Of a stretch of 8,270 nucleotides of DNA, positions 6,219 to 8,270 are shown piece after piece. The stretch is from an uncultured Oribacterium sp. (GTDB lineage: Bacteria > Bacillota > Clostridia > Lachnospirales > Lachnospiraceae). The translations under genes and the position numbers were made by a program. The DNA lies in contig CABTMH010000101.1 of NCBI GenBank assembly GCA_902485915.1, positions 1 through 8,270 of the forward strand, given 5' to 3'. The notes beneath the pieces were generated by a model that searched no databases, was not told the DNA's origin, and saw nothing but the letters and a program-made list of their open reading frames with translations. Numbering within the stretch: position 1 is the first letter of the stretch; every line of letters starts with the position of its first letter.

Positions 6219-7394
6219 ATGATTACTGAGGAGCAGATTAAAGCAGCAGAGGCCAGATTTGGTGAGCTTATTCGTAGCGAGAATGCACGAATCGAGGCGA
6301 TGAAGCAGGATAGTGAGGTGAAGGACTTCTCGAAGCTTTCACATATCAAGGTCGGCATCCTGCCAGGTGATGGTATCGGACCGATCATCATGGAGCAGGC
6401 GGTTCGCGTGGTAGAGGAGCTTCTGAAGGAGGAGATCGCATCTGGCCGTGTAGAGCTTCATGAGATCCCTGGCATGACGATCGAGCGTAGATCCGAGCTG
6501 ATGGAGTCTCTTCCGGAGGATGCCATGGAAGAGTGTAAGAAGTGTGACGTTCTCGTAAAGGGTCCGTTCGTGACTCCGAGACCGGGTGATCCATATCCGA
6601 ACCTGGTGTCTGCAAACTCACTGCTGCGCAGAGGTCTGAATCTTTTCGCGGCGGTGCGTCCGATCAAGATGCCAGAGAAGGGCATCGACTGGACCTTCTT
6701 CCGTGAGAATATCGAGGGCGAGTATATCTGGGGTAATAAGGGTATCGAGGTGAATGAAGATCTCGGCATCGACTTCAAGGTCTGCACGAAGCCGGGCGCA
6801 GAGCGCATCGCACGTGCGGCTTTCGAGTTTGCACGTAAGAATGGTAAGACGAATGTTACCGTCGTAACGAAGTCCAACATCGTAAAGCTGGCGGATGGTA
6901 ATTTCCTGAAGACTGTGCACCGCATCGGTGCAGAGGAGTATCCGGAGATCGAGGTTCAGGACAAGCTTGTCGATGCGATGGCAGCGAAGATGACGGATCC
7001 GGAGTTCAATGCCGGTATTCAGGTCGTCGTACTGCCAAACCTCTATGGTGATATCGTAACCGATGTCGCAGCCGAGCTTCAGGGTGGTCTCGGAACCGCA
7101 TCCAGTTCGAACATCGGTAATCAGTATGCACTCTTCGAGGCGATCCATGGTACGGCACCGTATCTTATGAGCCATGGTCGCGGTCACTACGCAAATCCAT
7201 GTTCACTGATCCGCGCGATGGGTGAGATGATGGCGCATATCGGCTATGGTGATCGGAAGGCGATTCTGGATCAGGCGCTGGATATCTGTACCGTGACAGA
7301 GCGGAAGGTCGTGTTGACGACAGAGACGAAGGATGCCTCTACGGCGGAATTTACCGATTATCTCATCGAGACCATCCAGCATCTCGAGAACTAA
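6219..7394 (+). CDS. icd: Isocitrate dehydrogenase (isocitrate/isopropylmalate dehydrogenase family)
   Basis: The 391-residue protein belongs to the metal-dependent beta-decarboxylating dehydrogenases, and the likely reaction is isocitrate to 2-oxoglutarate and CO2. GILPGDGIGP (46-55) opens the fold. SANSLLRRGL (131-140) matches the isocitrate-binding 'SxNxxLR' loop, with S131, N133 and R137. FRENIEGEY (161-169) supplies R162 and Y169, K218 in VVTKSNIVK is the catalytic lysine position, and D278 and D282 in NLYGDIVTD bind metal. EAIHGTAP (308-314) begins the cofactor loop. Isopropylmalate dehydrogenase is the main alternative, but the SxNxxLR loop and neighbouring aconitase favour isocitrate. 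The Lys-Tyr pair marking NADP use in the E. coli enzyme is not obvious here, so the cofactor is open. AGGAG lies 7 bases before the ATG. An extra N-terminal stretch of about 40 residues precedes the fold. Confidence 0.88.
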   Translation: MITEEQIKAAEARFGELIRSENARIEAMKQDSEVKDFSKLSHIKVGILPGDGIGPIIMEQAVRVVEELLKEEIASGRVELHEIPGMTIERRSELMESLPEDAMEECKKCDVLVKGPFVTPRPGDPYPNLVSANSLLRRGLNLFAAVRPIKMPEKGIDWTFFRENIEGEYIWGNKGIEVNEDLGIDFKVCTKPGAERIARAAFEFARKNGKTNVTVVTKSNIVKLADGNFLKTVHRIGAEEYPEIEVQDKLVDAMAAKMTDPEFNAGIQVVVLPNLYGDIVTDVAAELQGGLGTASSSNIGNQYALFEAIHGTAPYLMSHGRGHYANPCSLIRAMGEMMAHIGYGDRKAILDQALDICTVTERKVVLTTETKDASTAEFTDYLIETIQHLEN

Positions 7395-7469
7395 GTCGGC
7401 GCGCGTCATATAAACATGATATCGTTGTCTGGCGCAGTAATTCGATACACTTTGAAATATGAAATCTCG

Positions 7470-7504
7470 ACCGCATCCTTCGATATCGGAGGATGCGGTT
7501 CTTT
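7470..7504 (+). terminator. Rho-independent terminator after isocitrate dehydrogenase
   Basis: ACCGCATCCTTCG (7470-7482) pairs with CGGAGGATGCGGT (7487-7499) through 13 base pairs, one of them G-U, around the loop ATAT. TCTTT follows, a short but acceptable T tract. It lies 75 bases after the stop and 36 bases before the prpF start. It either separates the two genes or attenuates read-through into prpF. Confidence 0.82.
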
Positions 7505-7540
7505 AAATCAAGTGATTCGTTTATCATAATGGAGCTAATC

Positions 7541-8253
7541 ATGAGAAAATTTAAAACTGTATTTATGCGTGGCGGCACCTCCAAGGGTTGCCTTTTCAAG
7601 AAAGAGGATCTTCCGGAAGATAGAGCGCTGTGGGATCAGATTTTCCTTCAGACGATGTGCTGGATATTCCTGGTTTCGGAAAGCTGGAGGCGACCATCAT
7701 CGATGTCTCGAACCCGATCGTTCTGGTACGCGCAGAGGATATCGGCATGAAGGGTACCGAGCTTCCGGGAGAAATCAATGCAAATCTTCCAGTGATGGAG
7801 CTTCTTGAGAAGATTCGTGGTACAGCTTGTATGATGATGGGCTTTGCAAAGGATCTGAAAGAAGCGACGGACAACCAGCCGGGTGTTCCGAAGGTTGGTT
7901 TCGTTACCAGCCCGATCGGCTTTACGGATATCGAGGGGAAAACGGTCAATGCAGATAAGATGGACGTTTGTGCGCGAGTGATTTCTGTCTTTAAGTGCCA
8001 CAAGGCGATTCCGCTGACCGCTGCCAGCTCGGTTTCCACTGCCGCCTTTCTGGATGGCACGATCGTGCACCAGATCGCTCCGGTGAAGCCAGGGCAGTCG
8101 ACGATTCGCATCGGACATCCGAGCGGAGTGATGACCATGGTTCCGACCGTCGAGAAGCAGGGCGAAAACATGGCCGACGCGAAGGTGCCGGGCGTCGCAG
8201 TACAGCGTACAGCCCGCCGCATCATGGATGGGTATGTCTATGTCAGAAATTAA
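7541..8253 (+). pseudogene. prpF: PrpF-family aconitate-type isomerase, internally deleted and frameshifted
   Basis: ATG 7541, with GGAG 6 bases upstream, begins FKTVFMRGGTSKGCLF, the signature N terminus of PrpF, followed by DLPEDRALWDQIFLQ to about codon 37. The frame then becomes nonsense. From about 7651 another frame resumes typical PrpF sequence: DDVLDIPGFGKLEATIID, VLVRAEDIGMKGTELPGEIN, and later IGHPSGVMTMVP, to a TAA at 8251-8253. Family members are usually about 370-400 residues; these parts total about 235, so roughly 140-150 internal residues are missing. The missing part should include the catalytic Lys and Cys known from Shewanella PrpF. Intact relatives isomerise 2-methylaconitate or aconitate; 3-methylitaconate isomerase and oxalomesaconate tautomerase are related alternatives. 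As written it cannot be functional. A real deletion and an assembly error are both possible. Confidence 0.85.
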
Positions 8254-8258
8254 GAAAA

Positions 8259-8270
8259 AGATCGGAAGAG
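8259..8270. other. Probable Illumina adapter remnant at the contig end
   Basis: The last 12 bases, AGATCGGAAGAG, are exactly the start of the standard Illumina TruSeq adapter. They lie at the very edge of the window, five bases after the prpF stop. The simplest reading is untrimmed adapter and not genomic sequence. Confidence 0.75.

Noticed and set aside
7425..7451. Possible prpF promoter TTGTCT with TACACT
   Set aside because: The 15-bp spacer is too short, the hexamers are weak, and the strong terminator at 7470 would lie between it and the gene.

Overview
The window looks like chromosomal DNA from an anaerobic member of the Bacillota, probably class Clostridia. The grounds are strong AGGAGG-type ribosome binding sites, short intergenic gaps with intrinsic terminators, moderately GC-rich coding DNA between AT-rich promoters, and an aconitase of the roughly 660-residue type. 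The genus cannot be fixed by eye. The sequence appears to stop at a contig end: its last 12 bases equal the start of the common Illumina TruSeq adapter.

Left part (1-2800). The C-terminal end of a YitT/DUF2179-like membrane protein is followed by a two-way terminator and about 200 bp of non-coding DNA holding a diverged 84-bp direct duplication. A LysR-type regulator on the minus strand then diverges from a two-gene plus-strand operon. That operon encodes a HAD phosphatase of the phosphoglycolate phosphatase type and a small nitroreductase-family flavoprotein, and it ends in a very clear terminator.

Right part (2800-8253). All genes here are on the plus strand: aconitase, a second LysR-type regulator, an isocitrate dehydrogenase-family enzyme, and a PrpF-family isomerase. 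PrpF relatives move double bonds in aconitate-like acids. Together the set suggests interconversion of citrate, aconitate isomers and isocitrate, then oxidation to 2-oxoglutarate, which is the oxidative half-branch of the TCA cycle that supplies glutamate. No citrate synthase or transporter is present in the window. The prpF gene is broken: its first 37 or so codons are joined out of frame to its last 200 or so, and the middle with the expected catalytic residues is missing.

The most interesting features are regulatory. Before the second LysR gene, a 17-bp stem captures that gene's Shine-Dalgarno sequence and runs into a T tract, while an extended -10 promoter overlaps the stem and loop. Read-through RNA from aconitase would fold and be silenced, whereas RNA from the local promoter would lack the left arm. 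Before the isocitrate dehydrogenase gene, an 11-bp perfect palindrome lies inside the 17-bp spacer of a good promoter, as expected for an operator. I see no mobile element, CRISPR array, tRNA or rRNA, and no clear new multi-gene system.
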